DNA of 64,000 nucleotides from the NCBI GenBank assembly GCA_963777165.1, contig CAVZPO010000026.1, positions 1 to 64,000 of the forward strand. The letters are read 5' to 3'. A program made the position numbers and the translations under genes. Of the stretch, positions 1 through 9,446 are shown piece after piece. A model generated the notes under the pieces. It was given only the letters and a program-made list of their open reading frames with translations, ran no database searches and was not told the DNA's origin. Positions within the stretch are counted from its first letter, which is position 1, and every line of letters begins with the position of its first letter. This DNA comes from DYJB01 sp963777165 (lineage in GTDB: Bacteria; Chloroflexota; Anaerolineae; Anaerolineales; E44-bin32).

Positions 1-315
1 GTCGACCGCCTGCGGGATGAGGGGATCAAAGTCGGGTTGGTCAAAGTTCGGTGTTTTCGCCCGTTCCCCAGCGACGAGCTGCGTCGGGCTGAAGGCGCGG
101 CAGCAGTGGCCGTCCTTGATCGGGCGCTCTCGATGGGGTTTCAGGGAGTGTTGGCGAGCGATGTCAAGGCAGCTCTCTACGACGCCCCCCACCGTCCGTT
201 GGTGCTTGGGATGATGGCAGGCTACGGAGGTAGGGAAGTTACGCTCGAGTTCCGCGCTACATTGTTGACCGTGCTAGGCGGGCTGTCGATGCCGAAGTCG
301 TCGGGCCCACGGTAG
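1..315 (+). CDS. porA: Pyruvate:ferredoxin oxidoreductase alpha subunit, C-terminal fragment (partial at window edge)
   Basis: The frame is open from base 1 to a TAG at 313-315 and encodes about 104 residues. It contains the pattern expected at the end of PorA: a 'VGLVKVRCFRPFP' strand, then 'AVAVLDRALS', then 'PLVLGMMAGYGGREVT' close to the C-terminus. PorA with PorB forms the TPP/Fe-S enzyme that oxidises pyruvate to acetyl-CoA and reduces ferredoxin in anaerobes. The porB remnant follows 50 bases downstream in the same direction, the usual operon order. The N-terminal part lies outside the window. Related 2-oxoacid:ferredoxin oxidoreductases share this domain, so the substrate is inferred. 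Confidence 0.75.
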   Translation, partial: VDRLRDEGIKVGLVKVRCFRPFPSDELRRAEGAAAVAVLDRALSMGFQGVLASDVKAALYDAPHRPLVLGMMAGYGGREVTLEFRATLLTVLGGLSMPKSSGPR

Positions 316-362
316 ACTTCGTCGGGGACTAAGGGACCAGTTCTAGGGTCAATCACGAGGGG

Positions 363-1250
363 CGGAAATGGGATCTAAGTACGACGATCTTTCTCTTCAC
401 ACCTGGTCATCGCGCCTGCCCCGGCTGTGCAGCGTCACTTCGTCTCGCGAACGATCATTCAGGCGACGGGGCCGGAGGTCGTTGTCATCACTGCCACCGG
501 CTGTCTTGAGACGTTTACCTCCCCTATGCCTACTCGCCGTGGGGCGTCCCCTGGCTTCACCCCCTGTTCGGAACGCCGGGGCAGTGGCCTGGGCGTTGCC
601 ACGGCTTTGAAATGGAAGGGTCTGAGCGAGAGGATCAAAGTCGTCGTCATCGCTGGCGACGGTGGGACGCTAGAATCGGTATGGGTCTCTTTCTCAGGTA
701 TGTTGGAACACGGAGATGATGTGTTGTTTATCTGCTATGACAACGAAGCCTACATGAACACAGGCATTCAACGCTCAAGTGCGACGCCGTTCGGAGCGAC
801 GACCATGACCACGCCAGCCGGGAAAGCCGCGTGGGGTAAGGAGCAGCCGAAGAAGAACCTAGCGGCCATCGCATTGGCCCACGGCATTCCCTATGTCGCC
901 ACTGCCTCGATTGGCTTTCCGAAAGACCTGACCCGCAAGGTCAAACGGGCACTGGAAATCCACGGCCAATTACTGGACGTCCATAGTCCATGCCCGATTG
1001 GATGGGGTCTCGACCCGTAGGCCTCGCACGATTGAGGTCGCCAAGCTTGCCATTCAGACCGGGCTTGTTCCGCTTTATGAAACGGGCTACGGAGAGCCAC
1101 TGAAGGCGCGGCGGATGGGAAGAAGAAGCCTGTCGAAGAGTATCTTCAACTTCAGGGCCGGTTCCGGCATCTCTTGATCATGGAATTCGGAACACCTGGC
1201 AGCAATTCAAGCGCTGGCCGATGACAATATTGAGCGCTACGGTCTAATGG
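363..1250 (+). pseudogene. porB: Pyruvate:ferredoxin oxidoreductase beta subunit, multiply frameshifted
   Basis: The TPP-binding beta subunit is recognisable but broken. 'LFTPGHRACPGC' is read from about 393 in one frame. 'VVVITATGCLETFTSP' follows in a second frame. The stretch 'YAYSPWGVPWLHPLFG' (about 520-575) lies in another, and 'VVVIAGDGGT' with 'YDNEAYMNTGIQRSSATPFGA' (about 640-800) is again in the second. The frame ends at 1020 after 'CPIGWGLDP', and homology ('TIEVAKLAIQTGLVPLYE', 'KPVEEYLQLQGRFRHL') continues past that stop. I count at least four reading-frame changes. The GDGG TPP motif and the CPGC Fe-S ligands survive. It is either a true pseudogene or a stretch of error-rich sequence. 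The three decayed IS elements in this region favour real decay. Confidence 0.72.
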
Positions 1251-1275
1251 TGGAGAAGGCAAAGGAGAGGAACGA

Positions 1276-2744
1276 GTGAAGACCAGTCAAGAGTATACAA
1301 GTAGCTTGGACGGTCTGGCGCGAGAGGTATACCTGCTGGGCGAGCACGTGACCGACCCAGTGAACCATCCGATCTTGCGCCCATCCCTCAACGCGCTTGC
1401 AATGACGTATCAGCTCGCAGAAGAAACTTCCGCGGCAGAGCTGATGCATCCGCGTTCAGGCCTGGACGGAAGCGAGATCAATCTCTTCACGTCAATTCAT
1501 GCGAGCACCGAGGACCTCATCCGCAAGGTCAAAGCTCTCCGCTTGCTCGGCCAGAAGACCGGCACGTGTTTCCAGCGTTGCGTTGGCTGGGATGCGTTGA
1601 ACACGGTCTCGAGCGTCACCTATGAAGTAGATCAGGCCAAGGGCACACGTTATGCACGCAATTCCTCGATTACCTGAAGTACGTGCAAGAGAACGATCTT
1701 GTGCTCAATGGCGCGATGACGGATGTGAAGGGAGATCGCAGCAAACGCCCATCGGAGCAAGCCGACCCCGACCTGTTTGTCCATATCGTCGAACGCCAGG
1801 CGGATGGGATCGTGGTCCGAGGGGCAAAGCGCATCAGACGGGCGCGGTGTTCTCGCACGAGATAATCGTGATGCCAACCATGGCGCTGCGCGCCGATGAG
1901 CAAGACTACGGCTTTCCTTGCCGGTATCCGATCGATACACCCGGCCTGACTCCATATCGTCGGGCGGCAGTCATCCACACACGGCAAACCTGAAGGAGGA
2001 GAGATCGACCTCGGCACACCCTCGCTTCGGTGGACACGAGGCGCTGTTGATCTTCGAGGACGTCTTCGTACCGTGGGAGCGTGTCTTTCTGTGCGGCGAG
2101 TACGAGTTCTCGGGGCTGCTCGTCAGGAGCGCTTTGCAGGGTATCATCGCCAGAGCTACGGGGGCTGCAAGGTGGGCGTGGGTGATGTCTTGATTGGCGC
2201 AGCGGCCACCGCCGCGGACTACGCTGGCGTGTCCCAGGCGGCGCACATCAAGCGCAGAGTATCGCGGAGATGGTTCATCTCAATGAGACGTTGTTCTCAT
2301 GTCGCCTGGCGTGCTCCTATATGGGGGAGGCGACCTCCTCAGGCACCTACCTTGTGGATCTTCTGCTCGCGAATGTGTGCAAGCAGAATGTCACACGCTT
2401 TCCGTACGAGATCGCACGATTGGCGGAGGACATCGCAGGCGGGCTGATGGTGACCATGCCATCCGAAAAGGACTGGCGCAACCCGCAGCTACAACCCTAC
2501 ATCGATAAATACCTGCGAGGAGTAGCGTCAGTGGCCACGGAGGATCGGATGCGTATCCTGCGGCTGCTCGAGAGAACATGACCTCCGGGACCGGCGCCGT
2601 CGCGTATCGCACTGAATCCATGCACGGCGCAGGGTCGCCGGAAGCCCAGGTTATTGTGATTGGGCAACTCAGTGACATCAACCACAAGAAGGACCTCGCG
2701 AAGACCCTGGCGGGAGTGGGCACGCACGGTACGAAAGCGGCATA
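1276..2744 (+). pseudogene. abfD: 4-hydroxybutyryl-CoA dehydratase/vinylacetyl-CoA isomerase homologue, six frameshifts
   Basis: The start 'MKTSQEY...' and the continuation 'EHVTDPVNHP' and 'AMTYQLA' match the AbfD/4-hydroxyphenylacetate hydroxylase-type FAD enzymes. The homologous segments run in order through frames 1,3,2,1,3,2,1, so there are about six indels. Key AbfD features are visible: the Fe-S ligand pair in 'TGTCFQRCVG' (about 1561-1585) and the His/Cys ligands in 'HRQSYGGCKVG' (about 2145-2175). Later blocks are 'FGGHEALLIFEDVFVPWERV', 'NVCKQNVTRFPYEIARL', 'GGLMVTMPSEKD' and 'TESMHGAGSP'. In an intact enzyme these ligands hold a [4Fe-4S] cluster that dehydrates 4-hydroxybutyryl-CoA to crotonyl-CoA during aminobutyrate fermentation or autotrophic cycles. 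The fragmentation means no functional product is expected from this sequence as given. Family assignment is strong; exact substrate is inferred. Confidence 0.75.
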
Positions 2745-2929
2745 GGAGAACGATCAAGGATCTGTGTTGGAGGACGGGGCGATGACCCATGGGTGCCGTG
2801 CACCGGTCTTTGCGTCAGGAGCGTCGTGAGAGCACGAGTATGTAGGGGGGACGTTGTGCCCTCGACAAAGCTGCTTCGGGGACGAGTTTCCTCCGACCGA
2901 GCTGAAGAGGCTCTGGTCCCAAGCCCGTG

Positions 2930-3065
2930 CCACGTGCGCGAACTTGGCAGGCGTCAGGTAACCGAGGGAACGGTGCGGTGGCTCGTTGTTGTACTTTCTC
3001 CGTTACCCTTCAACCAATCGCCTCCACTTCCACACGGCTGCTCAAGATCGGCTGGCTTTAGTTTG
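2930..3065 (-). mobile_element. IS3-family transposase (OrfB) C-terminal remnant
   Basis: On the minus strand, bases about 3004-2938 translate to the hallmark C-terminus of IS3-type DDE transposases, 'YNNEPPHRSLGYLTPAKFA'. A preceding 'RRLVEG' is separated from it by an in-frame stop. The catalytic DDE core upstream is not recognisable, so only the tail of orfB remains. It lies between the abfD-like pseudogene and the first aldo/keto reductase. No terminal inverted repeats were found by eye. Confidence 0.6.
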
Positions 3066-3628
3066 TGTTAGAAGACACGATCGGTCTGACCAATATCGAG
3101 AACCCTGACTACGGAACTCCGGTTGTCGTCCAAGTCGAATCTGGAGAAGGCTCAGGAGGACTTGGGGAAATGCCTGATTGGTCTAGGCCTTGGCAGCGGC
3201 CTTCCTCGAAGCCCGGGAGTTGTCACAATCACTCGGCAGTCCGCGAGAAGTAGACCACCCCAGGGTGAGGAGTCCCATAGAACAAGAAGTGGCGGTTTGC
3301 TCACTTGCCGGAGCGCTACCGGGTGTGTGCGCAGATAGCCTCAAGGTCACCTGGCACTGGGAGGGGATGGGCGTACATCCCGCAGCGGTTGCTGTCGACA
3401 AAGCGTTGATCTAAACTCTTGCCCGCGAGAGGGCGTTGAAGCGTCGTCAGAGGTGCCGTCGCCAATCGGCAGTCAGTCCGTTGCTGAGCTTGGGGGTGTG
3501 GCGGCGCTCGTGGGCGCACGGAAAGCGCGCGAGCCGCCGGGACGAGGTGTAATGCCAGAGGCAGGATGCGCTGCCCCTGGCTGGGCGATTGCCGAGTCCA
3601 AAGTGAATACCCCTTCATGGAGGCAGTG
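3066..3628. other. Non-coding or unidentified decayed stretch
   Basis: This stretch holds short frames (3065-3253, 3190-3414) such as 'TNIENPDYGTPVVVQVE' and 'WHWEGMGVHPAAVAVD' that look protein-like but match no family I can name. They are probably parts of another degraded gene. No RNA gene or clear promoter is seen. Confidence 0.3.
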
Positions 3629-4609
3629 ATGGAGTTCCGAGAACTGGGGAGCACAGGCATTCGTGTTTCAGAGATCGGCTTTGGCGCTTGGCCGATCGGT
3701 GGCGAGATGTGGGGTGGCCAAGACGACGCCAACTCCGTTGCCGCGCTGCACCGCGCGCTGGATCTTGGATGCAACTTCTTCGATACCGCGCTTTCATACG
3801 GCGACGGCCACAGCAGAGAAACTGATCCAGCAGGTGATGAAGGACCGCGGGGTGCTGAAGGAGGTCGTCATTGCGACCAAGGTGCCGCCGAAGAACTCCG
3901 CCTGGGATCCGCCGCTCGGTGTGGCGATTGGCGAAGAGTTTCCCGCCGATTGGATCATCAAGTGCTGCGAGCGGAGCTTGAAACACCTCGGCCACGAGTG
4001 GGTGGATATCCTACAACTGCATACTTGGAATCCATCTTGGGCCAAGCGGGTGCAATGGTACGAGGCGATGCTTAGACTGAAAGAGCAGGGCAAGATCCGC
4101 GTGATCGGCATCTCTGTTTCGGCTGTGCGGCATGACGAAGCCAATCCGCAGATCGAGAAGGGCCGGGTGGAGTGCATCCAGGTCATTCACAACGTCCTCG
4201 ATCAATCAGCCGAGAAGACGCTGTTCCCTCTGGCCGGGAAGGACGGCGTTGGCGTCTGCGCACGTCACTGGCCTCAGGCAGCGCTGACAGGCAGGTTTAC
4301 ACGGGCGACCAAGTTCCCTAAGGGTGACTGGCGTAATGATCGCCCTGACAAGAACTGGGTCGGCGAGATGGTGGCTCAGGTCGAGAAGATCGGATTCCTT
4401 ACTGAAGATGGAACACCGCTCGCGCACACGGCGCTCAAGTACTGTCTGGCGAGCCCGATGGTATCGTCGGTAATTCCGGGCATCCGCAACGCCAGGCAAG
4501 CGGAAGCGAACTTCAGTGCATCAGACGGCAATCTCCTGAAGGTGGAGGCCGTGGAGCGTCTGCGAGAGATGTATCGGAAGCATGAAATCGGCGCGCTGTT
4601 CTATACGTA
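3629..4609 (+). pseudogene. Aldo/keto reductase, frameshifted
   Basis: The start ATG at 3629 gives 'MEFRELGSTGIRVSEIGFGAWPIGG', the standard AKR N-terminus, and 'CNFFDTALSYGDGHS' supplies the catalytic Asp and Tyr. A frameshift near 3812 moves the remainder into another frame: 'EKLIQQVMKDRG', 'VVIATKVPPKN' (catalytic Lys), 'VDILQLHTW' (catalytic His), ending with 'NARQAEANFSASDG' and a stop at 4609. A second small disturbance lies near 4250-4290, where 'FPLAGKDGVGVCARHW' replaces the usual smooth block. The family is NAD(P)H-dependent oxidoreductases acting on carbonyls or sugars; the substrate cannot be told. It sits in the decayed left region between two transposase remnants. Confidence 0.7.
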
Positions 4610-4610
4610 A

Positions 4611-5155
4611 GAGAACGATCGGAGAGGTCGCCTTGGTCAGTCGAGGGTAGCTCGGGGTACTTGGGGTGCGGGAAGGGCGGAGAGAGCGCGCGGGTTCGCG
4701 GCTGGTACTTGAGTGTGTCGACCGTAAATCGTGGAGAGACCGCATGAGAACGCAGGCCCGCGGCAACTCGGATCGCATAACATTTCGCGGGGGGGGGGAG
4801 CTGTGGGCAACGCGGCGGATTTGGGGGCTACGAAGGCCCGGACAGCGAAGAAGCGGTGGGAACCAGCGTCACACAGGTCTAGTCAGGCTTCCGTGCCGTC
4901 GTCAACCGGCTGCCCGCGGATGGCACCCCCCAATCCTGCTTGAGGAGGCATCCCGGCCGGTGCGAGTGGCCTCTCAAAGACGATGTGCGAAGATCGGTGA
5001 CTGGGTGGACCATCGCACCTCCAGGCGCGCGATGGGGTTCAGCGGGAGCACTCCCTCAGTTGGCCGACGAAGTCCAAGTGCGTCGCGAGGGAGCTGGCCG
5101 TCGCGATTGTGGTGCCCACGGGCGTATCGGACGAAGTAGCGTGGTTATCGGCTGG
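4611..5155. other. Gene-free stretch, nothing recognised
   Basis: Several short overlapping frames exist on both strands (for example 4666-5139), but none shows a domain, a consistent codon bias or a ribosome binding site. A run of nine G residues lies near 4791-4799. The stretch is probably decayed DNA. Confidence 0.35.
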
Positions 5156-5159
5156 CGAC

Positions 5160-5290
5160 GGTGGGCCAAGAGGAAGAAGTACTCGACAGAGGAGAAGGCC
5201 CGGATCGTGACAGAGGAATTGCGAGGTTAGACCACCATTGCCACATTGTGCCAGCCGGAGGGCCCCGACGAGTGGTGAGCTGATGTTGCC
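5160..5290 (+). mobile_element. IS3-family transposase OrfA N-terminal remnant
   Basis: Bases 5162-5230 read 'AKRKKYSTEEKARIVTEELRG', the helix-turn-helix start of IS3-type OrfA proteins, ending in a TAG. Homology appears to continue in frame past the stop ('TTIATLCQPEGPDE'), so the stop is an internal mutation of the usual 'ELRGE' segment. Nothing recognisable remains of the rest. It lies on the opposite strand to the orfB tail at 2930-3065, so the two are probably independent insertions or a rearranged copy. Confidence 0.55.
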
Positions 5291-5543
5291 AAGTCCCTGG
5301 GTGATGCGGCCGCGTAACAGTTGAGATGTGGTGGGTCAACTGAAGTTCTTGATACACGGGCTACACTGCCTGGGGAGGTGTGGGTCTGGCCGGGTGTCTG
5401 TGTTACCCAAGTGGGACAACTCGCCGTTGAAGGCTCTGGGGACCGAGTCGTTCCCCAGTGTGAGCTCGGGAGGGTCGGGCGGTGAGTAATCAAGGGGCTC
5501 TCTTGCAGCGAAGCAGATGAGGATTGTCAAAGGAGCTTAGCTC
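5291..5543. other. Spacer between IS remnant and SDR
   Basis: No gene, RNA or strong promoter is recognised. A purine-rich 'aaaggagctt' element close to the SDR start at 5544 could act as its ribosome binding site. Confidence 0.3.
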
Positions 5544-6315
5544 GTGAGTATCCTGGACCTCTTCCGCCTTGATGGCAAGACGGCGCTCGTTACCGGGTGC
5601 GACAAGGGAATGGGGAAGGCAATGGCGCAGGCGCTTTCAGAGGCTGGGGCCAACATCGTCGGCGTGAGTAGAACGTTACCTCCCCACGGCAGCGAAGTCG
5701 AGGCCGAGGTGGTGGCACTTGGCGGGGGATTTCGGGGCTACTGCTGTGATTTCTCGCGGCGAGCAGATCTATATGAGTTCATTGGAAGAGTGAAGAGAGA
5801 CGTGGAGAGGGTAGACATTCTAGCGAACAACGCAGGCATGGTCTTGCGGAAGGAGGCCTTGGACTACGCGGATGAGCTTTGGGATCAGACGCTGGAGGTG
5901 GACTTGACGGCCCCATTCATCCTTGCAAGGGAGTTTGGGCGGGAGATGGTTTCGCGAGGCGAGGGCAAGATCATCTTCACTGCGTCAGTACTGAGCTTCC
6001 AGGGAGGGCATTCTCGTCCCGGGCTACTCTGCAAGCAAGTCGGGGCTTGCACGCCTAACCATGGCCTTGGCAAACGAGTGGGCTTCGAAGGGTGTTAACA
6101 TCAATGCAATTGCTCCTGGCTACATTTCCACTGACATTACTGCTGCACTGCGGGCAGACCAATCACGAAGCGAGCAGATACTCTCACGCATTCCGGCGGG
6201 AAGGTGGGGCGTCGCCGATGACATCAAGGGCGCAATTGTGTTCTTGAGTTCCCGGGCGGCAGACTACATCAACGGAGCAATCCTGACTGTGGATGGTGGC
6301 TGGATGGCGAGATGA
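5544..6315 (+). pseudogene. Short-chain dehydrogenase/reductase (2-deoxy-D-gluconate 3-dehydrogenase-like), one frameshift
   Basis: The GTG at 5544, preceded by an 'aaaggagct' ribosome binding site, opens 'MSILDLFRLDGKTALVTG'. The Rossmann motif 'TGCDKGMG' (about residues 19-26) and 'ANNAGMV' follow. Near 6010 one indel shifts the frame; the next frame gives 'ILVPGYSASKSGL' with the catalytic Tyr-x3-Lys, then 'GVNINAIAPGYISTD' and the C-terminal 'DYINGAILTVDGGW'. Total length would be about 255 residues, normal for SDRs. The 'LFRLDGK' opening resembles KduD-type sugar-acid dehydrogenases, but the substrate is inferred. With only one indel this gene is the least damaged of the frameshifted genes here and could be functional if the indel is a sequence error. 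Confidence 0.7.
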
Positions 6316-6813
6316 GACCGAATGTGACTCCACTCGCCCGACCGGCCTGTTTGGGATCGGACCGCTGCGGAGCAGGCGGCTGGAAGCATGGCGAGTCGTA
6401 TAGTGGATCGTATTCGCTGCTATCGAGCGAAAGCCCTTATTGACGGTTCGCGTCAGTTGAGGGGAATACCTTTGGTGATCTTGAACGGCGGGCCCCGCCA
6501 TCGCAGCCGGCTGGCCAGACAATACCCGGCCGGGCAGGCTGGACAGACTGCCACCGAGTAGGGTCCTGGAGTGAGCCCCGACCCAGCCCGGCGGAATACC
6601 TGCGGGGCCACTGGAGAGCCACTAACTGCCCGACCTGTGTCCGCAAGACTACCTTGCGCTTAGCGATTATGCCCAGGAGGCTCTCCGCCGGTTGTGCCGC
6701 CGCCCGATCCTGGTCACAGCCGTCCGGCAACTAGCAAGGTCGGTTCGCTATGAACACAATGCCACATGATGCTCAGAAGCATGGCCGTGAGGTTCATGGA
6801 ACTTGGCGATCGG
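6316..6813. other. Intergenic stretch, nothing recognised
   Basis: About 500 bases separate the SDR from the convergent aldo/keto reductase. Short frames are present, but none has a recognisable domain. No terminator with a T-tract was seen. Confidence 0.35.
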
Positions 6814-7794
6814 CTAAGTGTGCCCCAGTACCGGGTGGGGTTGGTAGAACTCCTCCAGGGCCGTGATCTCCTCCGCGGAGATCAGGATCTGCACAGCGGC
6901 CACCGCATCCTCCAACTGGAACATCTTGCTCGCGCCGATGATCGGCGCGGTGATGCCGGGCTTATGTAGCAGCCACGCAAGTGCAATCTGGGCTGGCGTG
7001 ACACCGCGTGCTTCGGCCAGTGCACACGTTCGGTCAGCGACAGCGAAGTCTAAGTCCTGATAGTACATACTTTGGGCGAGATCGTCGGTCTTGGCGCGCA
7101 GTGTCTCGCCCCACTGCGCGCGGGTACGGTTGCCGGCCAGGAAGCCGCGTGCCAACGGGCTCCAAGGGATCACACCAATTCCTTGATCCCGGCATAAGGG
7201 CAGCATTTCCCGCTCCTCCTCCCGGTAGACTAGGTTGTAGTGGTCTTGCATCGAAACAAAGCGTGTCCCGCCGCGTAAGTCGGCAAGGTAGAGTGCTTTG
7301 GCGAACTGCCAGGCATACATGCTAGAGGCGCCTATATAGCGCGCCTTACCGGCCTTCACTACATCGTGAAGGGTCTCAAGCGTTTCCTCGATTGGGGTCT
7401 CGGAGTCCCAGCGATGGATCTGGTAGAGATCGACATAGTCGGTGCCCAGCCGCCGCAGGGATTGGTCAATGGAGCGAAGAATGTGCAGGCGCGATAGGCC
7501 GCGCTCGTTCTGTGCGGGTCCCATAGGGAAGTAGACCTTGGTGGCGAGGACGACTTCCTCGCGGCGGGCGAAATCATGAAGCGCTCGCCCGAGGATTTCT
7601 TCGCTCAGGCCGTCCGAGTACATATCGGCGGTGTCGAAGAAGTTAATCCCGAGCTCGAGGGCACGCCGGATGAAGGGGCGGCTCGCCTCTTCGTCCAGCA
7701 CCCATGGGCGCCACCGTGGACTGCCGTAGGTCATTGTGCCCAGGCAAATGCGCGAGACTTGAACGCCGGTGCGGCCGAGGTGCGTGTATTGCAT
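6814..7794 (-). CDS. Aldo/keto reductase (intact)
   Basis: An intact 326-residue AKR. I chose ATG at 7794 ('MQYTHLGRTGVQVSRICLG') because an 'aagggaag' ribosome binding site lies 6 bases upstream; the longer frame would start at a TTG. The catalytic tetrad is complete: Asp54 and Tyr59 in 'FFDTADMYSDG', Lys86 in 'LATKVYF' and His127 in 'YQIHRWD'. The C-terminal 'ITAPIIGASKMFQLEDAV' is the NADP-binding loop. Sequence style fits the AKR subfamily of YajO/Tas-type enzymes; the substrate is unknown. It is the only undamaged gene in the first 8.7 kb and is transcribed toward the decayed SDR. Confidence 0.85.
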   Translation of the reverse strand: MQYTHLGRTGVQVSRICLGTMTYGSPRWRPWVLDEEASRPFIRRALELGINFFDTADMYSDGLSEEILGRALHDFARREEVVLATKVYFPMGPAQNERGLSRLHILRSIDQSLRRLGTDYVDLYQIHRWDSETPIEETLETLHDVVKAGKARYIGASSMYAWQFAKALYLADLRGGTRFVSMQDHYNLVYREEEREMLPLCRDQGIGVIPWSPLARGFLAGNRTRAQWGETLRAKTDDLAQSMYYQDLDFAVADRTCALAEARGVTPAQIALAWLLHKPGITAPIIGASKMFQLEDAVAAVQILISAEEITALEEFYQPHPVLGHT

Positions 7795-8050
7795 GCTCAA
7801 CTTCCCTTATGGCACCGCCCTCTGAGGCGGCCTCCTGACGGGCTGTGGGATTGGTGAGGCGCGAAGCCGCCAACCCAATCACCAGTTGAACTTAGCTGCA
7901 CACAGGTGCCGCTCCACTAGGGGCATGAGCACTGGGGCGTCCCGGGCAATGGGTCGGTCTACCTGCGTCTTGCAGGACAATTCTAGTGGAAGCTGGTGGG
8001 AGGAGGCAAGTTACCCCTTGGTCTTGGGTGCTTCGCACACCAGAAGGCCT
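7795..8050. other. Spacer, nothing recognised
   Basis: The stretch lies between the aldo/keto reductase start and the IS91-type remnant. No RNA or coding signal could be supported. Confidence 0.3.
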
Positions 8051-8059
8051 GCCGATTAT

Positions 8060-8680
8060 CGCCGCCCCCGCTCGGAGCGCATGGAGCAAGAGGGAAGGGC
8101 AACACGGTCAAGTTCGAGGAGGATTGCGACCGCCGGGTGGGAGCCAGGGCACCCATTGCTAAGCCTTGCCGATGGTCGGACAGCGCGCAGGCTGCTATGC
8201 TGGCATGGGCCAGTCAGCCGCCGCCTAGTCCCGGTTCCCAAGAGGTCCGACGGGTGGCAGGCACTCGGGAGCCTGCAAGCCGCCAGCCGTTGCCGCTTGC
8301 CGAGACTTAAGAGCCATACTCGCGGACCTTGACCCGCCCCTGGGACAGAATGTGCTGAAGGATGCGCTGGATGAGCTTCTCGGCCGCCAACGTGCATAGC
8401 CGAGTTAATCCGCTATCGGCATCCTGGTAGCCGAAGTCAACCTGATCACTGACAACTCGCCGGATGCGCTGGTTGCGGAGGGCGACACGGAACACATGGG
8501 GCGCCAGATACTTACTCGCAGGCAGGCCGTTCCCCGCCGGCTGGCAGGGCACTACCCGATCCTGTCTCCAGACTCTGGCTGGTACGCGCTCACACCAGCT
8601 CGTCTTTCGCAGGCCGTCGCGAAACGGCCCGGAACAGGATCGCCAGCCGCGTGGGCGGGAAAAAGGAACCTCCAAGGGCC
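8060..8680 (-). mobile_element. IS91-family (Y2) transposase remnant
   Basis: The minus-strand frame 8675-8307 reads 'VPCQPAGNGLPASKYLAPHVFRVALRN', then 'VDFGYQDADSGLTRLCTLAAEKLIQRILQHIL' and 'VKVREYG'. This is the conserved C-terminal half of IS91/IS801-type rolling-circle transposases (typical pattern 'KYLAPYVFRVAISN...FIRRFLQHVLP.GFVKVRYYG'). A frame change near 8330 continues as 'LSLGKRQRLAACRLPSACHPSDLL'. The N-terminal HUH region with the catalytic tyrosines is not visible. It is the third IS remnant in this region and abuts the tRNA-Val gene. Confidence 0.6.
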
Positions 8681-8778
8681 GGCCGCCTAGTCCGGCCGTC
8701 GCCAGGAGAGCGCCCCTCCAGATAACAGGTGGTGCAGCCCTTGCACCTACTCCTGCGAGCCAGCCGTAAGGTCTAAGG

Positions 8779-8852
<74 letters not shown>

Positions 8853-8920
8853 TCGAGAGCTTCCGATTATAACCGTCGCCTCGTGGACGACAAGGAGCGG
8901 CGGTCGCCCCGTCCGGCCGG

Positions 8921-8948
8921 TTGCCCGCCCTGACCCCGATGCTATAAT
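8921..8948 (+). promoter_or_regulatory. Sigma-70-type promoter of the HAD gene
   Basis: TTGCCC (8921-8926), 16-base spacer, TATAAT (8943-8948). The HAD start codon follows 31 bases later. Confidence 0.55.
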
Positions 8949-8979
8949 CGCCGCGACAGCTGCCCGGAGACGACGATCC

Positions 8980-9433
8980 ATGATCGAGCTCGACATCCCC
9001 GGGCGAGGGGTCCTTCGCCTCCAGCACCTGGTCACCGACGTCAACGGGACGCTGGCCGTCGACGGACAGCTGATCGACGGTGTCGCCAAGAGCCTGCTGG
9101 GGTTGCGTGATCGGCTGCAAGATCCACCTGCTGACCGCCGACACGCACGGCCGACAGGAGTCGCTCGACCGCCAGCTCGGCCTGCAGGCGGTTCGAATTC
9201 AAGCCGGGGGTGAGTCGCTTGCCAAGGCCGCCTTCGTTCGAGATCTCGGGGCCGATCAGGTCATCGCCCTGGGACAGGGGGCCAACGATGTCGCCATGCT
9301 GCGTGATGCCGCGCTCGGGATCTGCGTCCTGGGCCCGGAAGGCACGGCGGTGGAGGCGTTGATGGCTGCCGATGTGCTTGCGCCAAATGTCCTGGACGCC
9401 CTCGGTCTGCTCTACCAGCCCTGCGCCTGGTAG
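8980..9433 (+). CDS. Soluble P-type ATPase-like HAD phosphatase (one frameshift)
   Basis: The N-terminus 'MIELDIPGRGVLRLQHLVTDVNGTLAVDG' carries HAD motif I as DVNGT, as in the small HAD proteins resembling the P domain of P-type ATPases. Near 9110 the frame slips by one; the continuation 'KIHLLTADTHGRQESLDRQL', then 'VRDLGADQVIALGQGANDVAMLRDAALGI' (motif IV, G-x-GAND) runs to a stop at 9431-9433. Restoring the frame gives about 150 residues, the normal family length. Such proteins are cytoplasmic phosphatases of unknown substrate. The single slip in an otherwise conserved gene suggests a base-calling indel rather than loss. Confidence 0.68.
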
Positions 9434-9446
9434 CGACTCTTCGCCG

